A stretch of 40,048 nucleotides of DNA, taken from the NCBI GenBank assembly GCA_900538765.1, contig UQAB01000015.1:1-40048 (forward strand). The letters are read 5' to 3'. Source of the stretch: an uncultured Azospirillum sp. GTDB lineage: Bacteria > Pseudomonadota > Alphaproteobacteria > RF32 > CAG-239. The notes under the pieces were generated by a model, which made no database searches, had not been told where the DNA came from, and saw nothing but the letters and a program-made list of their open reading frames with translations. Positions 32,802 through 40,048 of the stretch are shown in pieces (the first letter of the stretch is position 1; every line of letters starts with the position of its first letter). The translations under genes were made by a program, and so were the position numbers.

Positions 32802-32898
32802 TGTCATTGTCGGACTAGATCCGACAATCCAGGTTAAACAAAGCTTCCATATTTTCACCTGGATCCCCGGGTCGCACTGCGCTTGCCTGAGGATGACG
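32802..32898. repeat. Palindromic intergenic repeat of alphaproteobacterial type
   Basis: GTCATTGTCGGACTAGATCC is half of the palindrome TGTCGGA/TCCGACA, followed by AATCCAGG; about 30 bases later come CCTGGATCCCCGGGTCG and GAGGATGAC. Intergenic repeats of the form CATTGCCGGACTTGATCC...GGATGAC are widespread in Alphaproteobacteria; this is general knowledge used for the call, and the exact family was not checked. Confidence 0.6.
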
Positions 32899-32986
32899 TT
32901 TTTTTGGTTGGGCTACGTTTTTATTGGGAGTTTTAGACCCTGAAACAAGTTTAGGGTGACAATTTGCCGTATGGTAAAGGCGGGCA

Positions 32987-33023
32987 GAAAAAATCCCGGC
33001 GATGATTTTCATCAACCGGGATT
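32987..33023 (-). terminator. Intrinsic terminator (minus)
   Basis: On the minus strand AATCCCGG, inner GATGA/TCATC, CCGGGATT, then a T run. It ends the gene at 33029-34372. Confidence 0.85.
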
Positions 33024-33028
33024 CTTTG

Positions 33029-34372
33029 TTATTTACCGAAGCTCTTCCCAAGAGTAATGAGTTCATTTCGGACATCTGACCATGTTTGGCATTTTCCATT
33101 CGTTTGAACTCTGATTTCATCCAGCTGATAGCTGGCTATCATTTTATCACCTCTATTCATTCTGTTATGCATTTGATATGCATCGTACAGTTGGTTGAAG
33201 AGGCTGACTTTGGAATTCCATGGGAAATATTTTTCCGGGGTGCTTTGCAGGTAATCAATGAAATGAGCGAGGTTTTCGCCGCCTTCATATTTTCCGACAA
33301 ACTGTTGGTATGCTTCCAAATCCTCAGCAAGACCTTCATCATAACTGTCTTTTGTAAAAGAACCGCGGGCGTGAAGATCGCTGAGGATAATATCCAAAAC
33401 GGCTTCTTCATGCGCTGTTCCGTACAAAAGTTCGGCGTAGTTCGGCCAGCCCATATTGGAGAACTTACAGATGAGTTCCTTAAAAACAGACCAGTCGGCT
33501 TCGGCGACGCCGGGCATTAGATACCTCTCGGGGTTTTCAGATGAACTGCTGCCGTCAAAGGTGACGGTGTTTTTCATCAACGGGCCGAGACAGGCGGCGA
33601 TGTAACCAAGCATTGTTTCTGACAGATGTCCGTCAACCACCTTTAAGTTGGTGATTATCGGGCAATGTGCCAGAACAAAGTTGATTTTTACATCTTTAAA
33701 CTCCGGTGCGGCAGCCTTCAGCAGAAATTCGGCAAGGAGCCGCTTGTCATAACTGAAGTTTCCCGAGCAGAGGATGTAAGTCACTTCGCTGCGTCCGGTT
33801 TCTTTGGCAAACAGGTAAAGTTCGTCAAAGTTTCCGGCAGTATCCATGTCTTTGCAAACACGTTCATTGGCGCGAACATACTTGCTTGGGGCAAGATGTT
33901 CAAGGGCATTGAGGTAAGCGTTGTATTCGCTGCCGACCATAATTCCCCGTTCACGATTGAAAACGGTTTCATACAATCCTTTGTTGCCGCTTTTGCCTAT
34001 TGCCAGCAGAGGCAGAAGCTCGTCGTGTTGTTTAGCGTAAAAACGTATGATTTCAAAGGCGCAAAGGTGCGCGGTCATCATACCGGAGAAGCAGACCAGA
34101 ACGGGGTTGACCATATCTTCCGGGAGATTATACAGGCTTGTGACACGCGCTGTGGACAGAAAGCCCTGGGCGTTGGCATAAGTGTATTTTTCTCCGGGAC
34201 GGCAGCCGCCGATTTGTTCGGCATATTCCAAAACGGGCAGCCATTTTGCTTCGTCCAATTTACGCGGTTCCAATGCTCCGACTTTGTCAGCGATAAAGCG
34301 GCGGCCGTCAGCATTGCATTTGTAACCATTTTCTTTCAGTAATCCTTTGATTGTGCTTTTTACATTTTCCAT
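33029..34372 (-). CDS. Hypothetical cytosolic protein, 447 residues
   Basis: Not recognised. No signal peptide or membrane helix. The middle part alternates strands and helices (SEVTYILCSGNFSYDKRLLA, then INFVLAHCPII and ETMLGYIAACLGP), suggesting a Rossmann-like or nucleotide-handling fold, but no named motif is met. Cysteines and Tyr are frequent. The ATG at 34372 begins MENVKSTIKGLLKENG; a longer frame of 12 codons upstream is unlikely because no ribosome site precedes it, though none is strong for 34372 either. Single gene with its own terminator. Confidence 0.6.
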   Translation of the reverse strand: MENVKSTIKGLLKENGYKCNADGRRFIADKVGALEPRKLDEAKWLPVLEYAEQIGGCRPGEKYTYANAQGFLSTARVTSLYNLPEDMVNPVLVCFSGMMTAHLCAFEIIRFYAKQHDELLPLLAIGKSGNKGLYETVFNRERGIMVGSEYNAYLNALEHLAPSKYVRANERVCKDMDTAGNFDELYLFAKETGRSEVTYILCSGNFSYDKRLLAEFLLKAAAPEFKDVKINFVLAHCPIITNLKVVDGHLSETMLGYIAACLGPLMKNTVTFDGSSSSENPERYLMPGVAEADWSVFKELICKFSNMGWPNYAELLYGTAHEEAVLDIILSDLHARGSFTKDSYDEGLAEDLEAYQQFVGKYEGGENLAHFIDYLQSTPEKYFPWNSKVSLFNQLYDAYQMHNRMNRGDKMIASYQLDEIRVQTNGKCQTWSDVRNELITLGKSFGK

Positions 34373-34774
34373 AATTGTACATATTTTAGTTAATAATAAT
34401 GTTATCACTTATAACAGTAGCATAATTTGACAAAATATTCAAGAGTAATTCTGCTGTTAATATATAAATCTTTAGTATATATTATGAAAAAAAAGTACGA
34501 AAAGGGCAGGTGTGGTATGGAGGGGCGAGCGGAGGAAGAAGGTTCTTTTGCTTGGTTGGGTTGTGTTCTTGTTGAGGGCTTTGGATGCCGGAGTCGATAG
34601 TTGGCAATTGGCAAGCGATAGCGCAGACAGAGTCTTTTGGTGCGAACGAGCGAACAAGTTCAGGGAGACATTGAAAGATGGTTGAGGAGAGGATTTTCAT
34701 AATGACATTCAGATGGAGGGTTGGGAAAAGGGCAAAAAAATCCCCAAACGGTGAAGTTTGGGGAAAGGGCAGTT
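34373..34774. other. Intergenic stretch, no gene seen
   Basis: About 400 bases with short frames on the minus strand only, without ribosome sites or family resemblance. The one clear element is the terminator at 34734-34764. The AT-rich part at 34373-34490 probably holds the promoter of the 447-residue gene; no single best pair of boxes stands out. Confidence 0.4.
34734..34764 (-). terminator. Intrinsic terminator (minus)
   Basis: On the minus strand TCCCCAAAC, loop TTCACC, GTTTGGGGA, then seven T, just after the stop of the 34775-35845 gene. Confidence 0.88.
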
Positions 34775-35845
34775 TTATTCTTCGCCGAAAAGCGGAAAAT
34801 AAAACGGCAGGCTCATGACATCACGGCTGCGGTTTTTGAAATATATCAAAGACCGATAACCTGATGAGTCAAAGTTGCCATCCATCTTTGTGGCGTCAAT
34901 TGAGGTGCTGTAACGTTGCTGTGCAAGATTTTTATCCCGGCACTGCACAATATTCAAAAACTTGCCGTTCGGCAAACCAAAGCAGGCGCCGGCAACATCT
35001 TGCGGATTATGCCAATTTATTCCTTTGACATTATAGACTTCCTGCGGCGTATAGTTATACGCGGCGTCTATTTTGAACGAAGCGTCTTTGCCGGGTCCTT
35101 CGGCATTGCGAACAATAACGCGGCTGCCGTTTCCGTCCTTTTCACAGTCAATCTGCGGTTTGTCGCCATAGCAGGGGAAGACAACAGTCGTATCCTGCTG
35201 CGGTTTTAGACCGTCACCCGGAAGCGCGGTAAGCTCGGCAAAATTGCTGGAGTCAATAGGCGGTAAGTTTTTTTGGTAGAAGTATTGCGGCATAATCAGA
35301 ATTCTGGTAGTGCGCTTTTCTTTGTCCTCTATTCCGAGCAGCAAGGTTAGAATATTTTCGCTTATTCCGACGTCTGTGGGGGAAAGGTCAAAGTTTGCTT
35401 TGACTGTATATTTCATTCTCATTGCCAGACACGGGTTGTGTGCGGAAAGAAGAATGACGAGAAGATGTCCGTTGGCTTTGGTTATGGCCAGGCCGCGTAC
35501 ATCTGTTGCCAGAGTTAGTCCGCTTCCGCCAAGTTCGTATAGGTCAAAAGCTTCAATTTTTTTAGAGTATCCCACATTGGCCGTACAACTTTCATATGCC
35601 TTGAAGTTGTATTCTTCCCGGAATTTGTAAGCTTTCGGGCCGAAATAGGTGTCTGAAATGCGAAGACCTTGGTCGCTCAGTTTGTACGAGAATAAATCAG
35701 TGGTGGGCAGGACGATGATTTCATCTTTGGTGATTTCAATCGGTTCTGTCGCGCTGACGTTTCCGCCGCTGCCGTTGCATGACATGGTTACTGCACTCAT
35801 AATTGCCAAAATGGCAAAGTTCAAAATAATACTTAACTTTTTCAT
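34775..35845 (-). CDS. Exported protein, possible lipoprotein, unknown function
   Basis: A 356-residue protein. The N-terminus (MKK, then hydrophobic ILNFAILAIMSAVTMSC) is a signal peptide ending in Cys22, followed by NGSGG. That Cys may be lipidated, but TMSC is not a good lipobox, so a soluble periplasmic product is possible. The rest is beta-rich with a few Cys that could pair (CTANVG, NPCLAM, FPCYGD, IDCEKD, ACFGL, VQCRD). No enzyme motif seen and no family recognised. It is transcribed away from murF across a shared AT-rich gap. Confidence 0.6.
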   Translation of the reverse strand: MKKLSIILNFAILAIMSAVTMSCNGSGGNVSATEPIEITKDEIIVLPTTDLFSYKLSDQGLRISDTYFGPKAYKFREEYNFKAYESCTANVGYSKKIEAFDLYELGGSGLTLATDVRGLAITKANGHLLVILLSAHNPCLAMRMKYTVKANFDLSPTDVGISENILTLLLGIEDKEKRTTRILIMPQYFYQKNLPPIDSSNFAELTALPGDGLKPQQDTTVVFPCYGDKPQIDCEKDGNGSRVIVRNAEGPGKDASFKIDAAYNYTPQEVYNVKGINWHNPQDVAGACFGLPNGKFLNIVQCRDKNLAQQRYSTSIDATKMDGNFDSSGYRSLIYFKNRSRDVMSLPFYFPLFGEE

Positions 35846-35909
35846 ACTACATAAAAATTTAAAATTAATAATAGGTTATTGGACAAAATACTAACACTAT
35901 AAATTTAAA

Positions 35910-35938
35910 TTGCAATCTTTTATTTTAAACACTAAATT
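35910..35938 (+). promoter_or_regulatory. Promoter of murF operon
   Basis: TTGCAA, 17 bases, TAAATT, about 48 bases ahead of the murF start. Confidence 0.5.
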
Positions 35939-35986
35939 TATATTTGGCTTTTATACTCCAAAGAAAAGGATTTTACGGGGAAAGTT

Positions 35987-37369
35987 ATGGAACACATTAA
36001 TTCGAAAAAGATTGCCGAAATTGTTTATTCAACCTCCAGCGTGGTGGATGCGGATATCAGCGAAGTGGTGACTGACAGCCGCAAAGCCGGGAAGGACAGC
36101 CTATTTGTGGCGATTAAGGGTGAAAAATTTGACGGGCATGATTTTGTGGAAGAGGTTATCAGCCGCGGTTGTCCGCTGGTTTTGGTTGAGCATTTGAATC
36201 CGGCGGTGCCGGCGGTGCGTCAGATTGTGACGGCGGATACGGTGGAGGCCTATGGGAGAATCGGTGCTTATAACCGTTCGCGCTTCAAGGGAAAAGTTAT
36301 CGGCCTGACCGGAAGCGCCGGCAAGACCACGACCAAAGAAGAAATTAAGTTCCTGCTCAGCCGTTTTGGCGATGTTTATGCCACCGAGGGAAACCACAAT
36401 AATCATATCGGGGTTCCGGAAACGCTGTGTAACCTTAATGCCAGCGCAGATTATGCGGTTATTGAAATGGGCATGAGCGCCAAAGGCGAGATTTCACGGC
36501 TGACTTCTTTTGTGCAGCCGGATATTGCGCTGGTGACTAATGTTTATCCGATGCATCTTGAGTTTTTTGAGAATTTTAAGGGGATTGCCGAGGCTAAGGC
36601 CGAGATTTTTGAGGGGTTGCCCAAGGGCGGCACGGCGATTATCAACGGTGATGCCAATTATGCCGATTTGCTCGTGGAACGGTCAGACGAGCGGCAGGCG
36701 CGGGTGGTTTTGTTTGGCAGCGCCAATGTGCCGGAAGTTACGCCTGAAGGGGAAGGCTGTCGTGTCAGAGCAGAAGTCGGCGGCAAAAAGCTGGATTTTC
36801 TGCTCAGCGAATGCGGCGAGCATCATGTTTACAATGCTTTATGCGCTTTGACGGTGGTTGATGTTTTGGGGCTGGATGTAGCGCAGGCTGCGGCGTATCT
36901 TAAGGATTTCGGCTCATTGCCGGGGCGCGGGCAGCGGTTGAAGCTTCGTCTGCCGGACGGCCGCGGGATTTATACGCTGATTGACGACAGTTACTCCGGG
37001 CAGCCGGAATCAATGAAGCTGGCGATTGAAAACCTGAGCCGTGTGCAGGCTTGTCCGGGGCGGAAAATCGCCGTGCTCGGCAAAATGGCCGAATTGGGTG
37101 CCGCCTCCCGCGAGAAGCATATTGAAATCGGGCAGGCGGTTGATGCCGCCGATGTTGACATTGTTATCGGCGTTTGTCCGGAAATGAAGGATATGCTGGC
37201 ACAGCTGGATGCCGGACGGGAGCAGTATTATTTTGAAAATAAAGAGGGTTTGGATGAATTTTTATTAAATAACCTGTTGCAAAATAATGATATTGTCCTT
37301 ATAAAGGGAGCAAGGTATTCTTCAAAACTCTATCAGGTGACGGAAAGTCTGGTTGAAAAAGGAAAGTAA
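35987..37369 (+). CDS. murF: UDP-N-acetylmuramoyl-tripeptide--D-alanyl-D-alanine ligase
   Basis: The cytosolic Mur ligase that adds D-Ala-D-Ala to UDP-MurNAc-tripeptide using ATP, completing the peptidoglycan precursor. Seen are an N-terminal substrate-binding domain, the P-loop GLTGSAGKTTTK (about 106-117), EGNHNNHIGVPETL, EMGMSAKGEISRL, NVYPMHLEFF, GEHHVYNALCAL and DDSYSGQPESMKLAIENL, all in MurF order; 460 residues is usual. GGGGAAAG precedes the ATG. It stands apart from other mur genes and heads an operon with nrdR (12-base gap) and nusB. Confidence 0.96.
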   Translation: MEHINSKKIAEIVYSTSSVVDADISEVVTDSRKAGKDSLFVAIKGEKFDGHDFVEEVISRGCPLVLVEHLNPAVPAVRQIVTADTVEAYGRIGAYNRSRFKGKVIGLTGSAGKTTTKEEIKFLLSRFGDVYATEGNHNNHIGVPETLCNLNASADYAVIEMGMSAKGEISRLTSFVQPDIALVTNVYPMHLEFFENFKGIAEAKAEIFEGLPKGGTAIINGDANYADLLVERSDERQARVVLFGSANVPEVTPEGEGCRVRAEVGGKKLDFLLSECGEHHVYNALCALTVVDVLGLDVAQAAAYLKDFGSLPGRGQRLKLRLPDGRGIYTLIDDSYSGQPESMKLAIENLSRVQACPGRKIAVLGKMAELGAASREKHIEIGQAVDAADVDIVIGVCPEMKDMLAQLDAGREQYYFENKEGLDEFLLNNLLQNNDIVLIKGARYSSKLYQVTESLVEKGK

Positions 37370-37381
37370 GGGGGATGAATT

Positions 37382-37876
37382 ATGAAATGTCCGTTTTGCG
37401 GCTGCGACGATACGCAGGTGAAAGATTCCCGAAACGCCGATGACAACACCTCTATCCGCCGGCGACGGGAGTGTCCGGAATGCGGGTCGCGTTTTACGAC
37501 CTATGAGCGGGTGCAGCTCCGCGATTTGATTGTGGTTAAGAAAAACGGCGAAAAGGTGCCTTTTGACCGCGATAAGCTGGCGAAGTCAATTTATCTGTCG
37601 GTGCGCAAGCGTCCGGTGGACGATGAGCGCGTGGAGAAAATCGTAACTTCCATTCAGCGGCGGCTGGAGCTTATGGGCGAGGGAGAAATCTCGTCAGGAA
37701 CTATCGGCGCCTATGTTATGGAGGCGCTGTCGACGCTCGACCACATCGCTTATATCCGTTTTGCTTCGGTTTATAAAGATTTTCGCGAAGTGAAAGATTT
37801 TGAGGATTTTGTGGACACAATCGACCGATTGGCCAAGCCGGAGCTGTTTGAAGACAACAAAAAAATTGAAGACTAA
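37382..37876 (+). CDS. nrdR: Transcriptional repressor NrdR
   Basis: A 164-residue zinc-finger/ATP-cone repressor of ribonucleotide reductase genes. The zinc ribbon uses C3, C6, C31 and C34 (MKCPFCG, then RRECPECGSRFTTYE). The ATP-cone follows (VVKKNGEKVPFDRDKLAKSI, then EISSGTIGAYVMEAL). Length is normal. GGGGGAT precedes the ATG. It is in the murF-nrdR-nusB run with gaps of about 10 bases. No NrdR box was recognised in the window, and no nrd gene is present. Confidence 0.97.
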   Translation: MKCPFCGCDDTQVKDSRNADDNTSIRRRRECPECGSRFTTYERVQLRDLIVVKKNGEKVPFDRDKLAKSIYLSVRKRPVDDERVEKIVTSIQRRLELMGEGEISSGTIGAYVMEALSTLDHIAYIRFASVYKDFREVKDFEDFVDTIDRLAKPELFEDNKKIED

Positions 37877-37885
37877 GAGGATATT

Positions 37886-38371
37886 ATGGCAAAGTTTATT
37901 TCAGAAAAAATCAGAATGAAATCGGAATCCCGTCTGGCGGCGGTGCAGGCGACTTATATGATTGCTTTCGGGCAGCTGCCGGTCGACCAGGTGATTAAGG
38001 ATTTTACCGACGGCGTTGTCGGGCGCTTTGTGATTGATGAAGATCCGGTGACGGAAGCCGAGGAAATGGTTGAAGTTTCTGAAATGGACAAGTCTTATTT
38101 CAGCGAAATTGTCCGCGGTGTACAGAAGAACAAGGAAGCCCTTGAAAAGAGCCTGTCCCTTTATCTGGCCGAGGGATATTCCTTTGAACGCATGGACGGC
38201 ACGTTGCAGGCCTTGCTTTTATGCGCTATGTATGAGATACTGAATACGCAGGATATTGACGCGAAGATTATCGTTAAGGAATATGTCGATTTGGCGTATG
38301 CTTTCTTCTCCAAAAAAGAGCCGAAGATGGTGAATGCGCTGCTTGACAGCATTATTAAAAATCTTGCGTGA
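37886..38371 (+). CDS. nusB: Transcription antitermination factor NusB
   Basis: A 161-residue all-helical RNA-binding protein that forms the NusB-NusE complex in rRNA antitermination. The N-terminal SRLAAVQATYMIAFGQL is the NusB/ArgR-type start, and the C-terminal part carries CAMYEIL, VKEYVDLAYAFFSKKEPKMV and NALLDSI, close to the family's end pattern. A Glu-rich central insert (about residues 50-68) replaces the shorter loop of typical NusB. AGAGGATATT precedes the ATG, ten bases after nrdR. Confidence 0.92.
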   Translation: MAKFISEKIRMKSESRLAAVQATYMIAFGQLPVDQVIKDFTDGVVGRFVIDEDPVTEAEEMVEVSEMDKSYFSEIVRGVQKNKEALEKSLSLYLAEGYSFERMDGTLQALLLCAMYEILNTQDIDAKIIVKEYVDLAYAFFSKKEPKMVNALLDSIIKNLA

Positions 38372-38445
38372 ATAGTTTATGCTGTTATCCGTCCGCAGCA
38401 GTGGGCGGGGCGTTTTGTGCTTTTTGAGTTTATGAAGATTGAAAA

Positions 38446-38961
38446 ATGGCTAAGTTAAAGATTTACACATATCCGCATCCGGTTTTGAAAAAGCGGGCAG
38501 AAAATGTTGCTCAGGTAGATGATGAGCTGCGCCGCCTGCTTGATGATATGTTGGAAACAATGTATGATGCCGTCGGCGTCGGGTTGGCCGCGCCGCAGGT
38601 CGGCGTGTCCAAACGCGTTTTGGTGATTGATTATGAACGCGAGGAGGACAAGCCCGGAAAGCCGATGTATTTTATCAATCCCGAAATTGTCTGGACTTCT
38701 GAAGAGCGCGTCGTCGGCAATGAGGGGTGTTTGTCTGTACCGGGGCAGCATGCCGAGGTTGAGCGCTATGCGGCCATTCGTGTACGTTATCTGGATTATT
38801 ACGGCAAGCAGCAGGAAATTTTGGCCGATGATTTTCTGGCCATTGTGTTACAGCACGAAATCGATCATCTTGACGGTATTTTATACATTGACCATTTGAG
38901 CCGCTTGAAAAGAAATATGCTGATAAAAAAAATGCAGGCACGGCCTGTTGCGGAAAGTTAG
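38446..38961 (+). CDS. def: Peptide deformylase
   Basis: A 171-residue metallo-hydrolase that removes the formyl group from nascent proteins. Motif 1 GVGLAAPQVG (G46-Q51), motif 2 EGCLSVPG (E93, C95) and motif 3 HEIDH (H137, E138, H141) are intact, so the iron or zinc site is complete. The C-terminus is odd: the last ten codons (MQARPVAES and stop) lie within the GC-rich mosaic repeat (from 38934), which therefore supplies the stop codon. The 75-base gap after nusB holds no clear promoter. Confidence 0.96.
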   Translation: MAKLKIYTYPHPVLKKRAENVAQVDDELRRLLDDMLETMYDAVGVGLAAPQVGVSKRVLVIDYEREEDKPGKPMYFINPEIVWTSEERVVGNEGCLSVPGQHAEVERYAAIRVRYLDYYGKQQEILADDFLAIVLQHEIDHLDGILYIDHLSRLKRNMLIKKMQARPVAES

Positions 38962-39100
38962 CTGTTGGTTGATTGTGCATAAGGAAGCACTGCGTGCGGC
39001 GGGGAGCCCCCGCGGGCGCAGGCACGGCCTGAGCGATCGGTTCGCTGCTGGTTGTCTCGTGCAGAAAGAAGCGCGTTGCTTAGATAGGGGCTGCCGGGAG
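38934..39100. repeat. GC-rich mosaic intergenic repeat, copy 3
   Basis: Longest copy. Carries GCAGGCACGGCCTG twice, GCGGGGAGCCCCCGCGGGCG, two forms of GCTGTTGGTTG/GCTGGTTGTC, AAGCACTGCGTGCG, TGCTTAGATAGGGGCTGC and CTGCCGGGAG. It begins within def and ends just before a terminator. Confidence 0.78.
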
Positions 39101-39102
39101 AT

Positions 39103-39134
39103 AAAAAACGATAACATTCTGTTATCGTTTTTTT
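39103..39134. terminator. Bidirectional intrinsic terminator
   Basis: CGATAACA, loop TTC, TGTTATCG, with six A before and seven T after. It separates def/repeat from the convergent Cys-rich gene. Confidence 0.88.
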
Positions 39135-39139
39135 ATTAT

Positions 39140-40048
39140 TTAGCAAGTCCCGCCCGTCCATTTTAGTGAGCTTGAATTCTCATATGAACTACATGCGCTC
39201 ATACAGTCTTCATAATCAGTATTGATAACAACTTGTCCTGTTGCCGTACAGGTTGTTACCGGGCCGTCACCGCATTGGCATTCTTCTTCCAGGTGACAGC
39301 TGTAGCGTACTCTGTTGCTTGCTCCTTCCCATGTATTCATTGGAGAACAGCCAGTAAGCCTAGTGCTGCCATAATACATCTTATTTGCGCATTTGTAACA
39401 ATTACTGCCGCAACTTGTGTATGATGTAAACAGTTCCTGACTGCCGGAACAGGTAGGTTTTTCTTCCCAATATTCATAAGGCCCCGAATATCCATAGGGG
39501 CAGCTATCGTCACAGCAGCTTGCGTAGGGATAATAGCAGGTTTTAGTGCCGCACTCATTCGTTGTTGACCCGCCGCAGCCGCCGGGATTGCTTTCCGACG
39601 TTCCGCTGGGGCAGGCATTGTTGCAGGGGCGGCACTTGTCATAGAGAGTTGTCGAACCGGAAAGACAGGTTTTGGCGCCGCTTTCCGGGCCAAACTGACA
39701 TTTCTGAAAACCGGTGCAGGGGTTGGGTTTAATTTTGTAGCGCAAGCCGAGCGAGCAATGGTTGCAGGCCTCCCCGTCCTGAACATAGCCGTTGGGAATA
39801 GTTGAATTATTATAGCCGCTGGGGCAAGACGTTTTGCAACATTCCTTACAGCTTGAATAAGTCGTCTGCCCGTTGACGGTGCAGGATGTAGCTCCGGCAG
39901 CACCGCCGCATTCGCAGGATTTGTACGAACCCGGACATTGGCAGGAAGCATATTTCCCGCCGCAGGCCTCACCCACGCCGCTCTGCGGATAGGTACAGGT
40001 CACAAGATCACTGCGGCAGACGCATTTGTCATAATAGCCGCTGTTGTA
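39140..40048 (-). CDS. Cys-rich repeat protein, 5' end outside window
   Basis: The frame is open to the right edge (the last codons at the edge read YNSGYYDKCVCRSDLV), so only the C-terminal 302 residues are seen. It is paralogous to the gene at 1-984: about 190 bases around YYDKCVC to SCTVNG are about nine tenths identical. The later part diverges but keeps CPSG/CPYG, CxxC and GCGGS blocks. It ends KWTGGTC. As with its paralogue, a disulphide-rich exported surface protein is likely, and the family is not one I can name. Confidence 0.75.
   Translation of the reverse strand, partial: YNSGYYDKCVCRSDLVTCTYPQSGVGEACGGKYASCQCPGSYKSCECGGAAGATSCTVNGQTTYSSCKECCKTSCPSGYNNSTIPNGYVQDGEACNHCSLGLRYKIKPNPCTGFQKCQFGPESGAKTCLSGSTTLYDKCRPCNNACPSGTSESNPGGCGGSTTNECGTKTCYYPYASCCDDSCPYGYSGPYEYWEEKPTCSGSQELFTSYTSCGSNCYKCANKMYYGSTRLTGCSPMNTWEGASNRVRYSCHLEEECQCGDGPVTTCTATGQVVINTDYEDCMSACSSYENSSSLKWTGGTC

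Noticed and set aside
33029..34372. YdcF/DUF218-like call for the 447-residue protein
   Set aside because: The CSGNFS segment is only superficially similar and the other motifs of that family are missing.
34405..34700. Overlapping minus-strand frames of 60-70 residues
   Set aside because: Three frames compete, none with ribosome site or known motif.

Overview
The window looks like chromosome from an anaerobic or microaerophilic, low-to-moderate GC bacterium. It carries a one-piece pyruvate:ferredoxin oxidoreductase, a Gram-negative HlyB/HlyD type I secretion pair, and a housekeeping run (murF-nrdR-nusB, then def). An intergenic palindrome of the type common in Alphaproteobacteria and the very Cys-rich surface-type proteins at both ends suggest an uncultured gut alphaproteobacterium. 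That placement is an inference from style and gene content; no marker gene proves it.

Layout. 1-4400: end of a Cys-rich protein gene, a small DUF2934-like protein, rmlB, an XRE-type regulator broken by a GC-rich repeat, and a metal-response operon. In that operon a 53-residue metallothionein-like protein and a CsoR repressor lie behind a promoter with two CsoR-like operators; the small protein gene is easy to miss. 4577-12300: a tRNA-Lys followed by an AT-rich accessory block. It holds an IS3-family element, a Vsr-type endonuclease, and a three-gene operon: a DNA cytosine-C5 methyltransferase, a protein with two GHKL ATPase modules, and a receiver-like protein with a HEPN-type RNase motif. 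A structured non-coding stretch and a decayed phage lysis cassette follow. 12300-26120: a type I secretion locus. Two copies of the unit [160-bp leader with a small ORF, membrane protein, RTX-type protein] lie in tandem on the minus strand. One ends in a 2069-residue RTX protein, the other in a truncated one. Divergent from them are the HlyB-like ABC exporter, the HlyD-like adaptor, a frameshifted membrane protein and a hydrolase remnant. 26290-28860: a membrane protein, a protein made of 28-residue repeats, and a histidine phosphatase gene whose 3' end is duplicated upstream. 29055-40048: nifJ/PFOR, dispersed repeats, an unrecognised 447-residue protein, a probable exported protein, murF-nrdR-nusB, def, and a second Cys-rich gene in inverted orientation to the first.

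How the genes work together. The methyltransferase, twin-GHKL and REC-HEPN genes overlap or nearly abut, so they are probably co-translated. With the divergent Vsr-like nuclease they look like a methylation-linked defence system with a two-component-like signalling arm and an RNase output. This is the strongest candidate for an undescribed system. The type I locus can export the RTX protein but lacks a TolC-like outer-membrane partner in the window. The CsoR/metallothionein pair looks like a self-contained copper-response unit.
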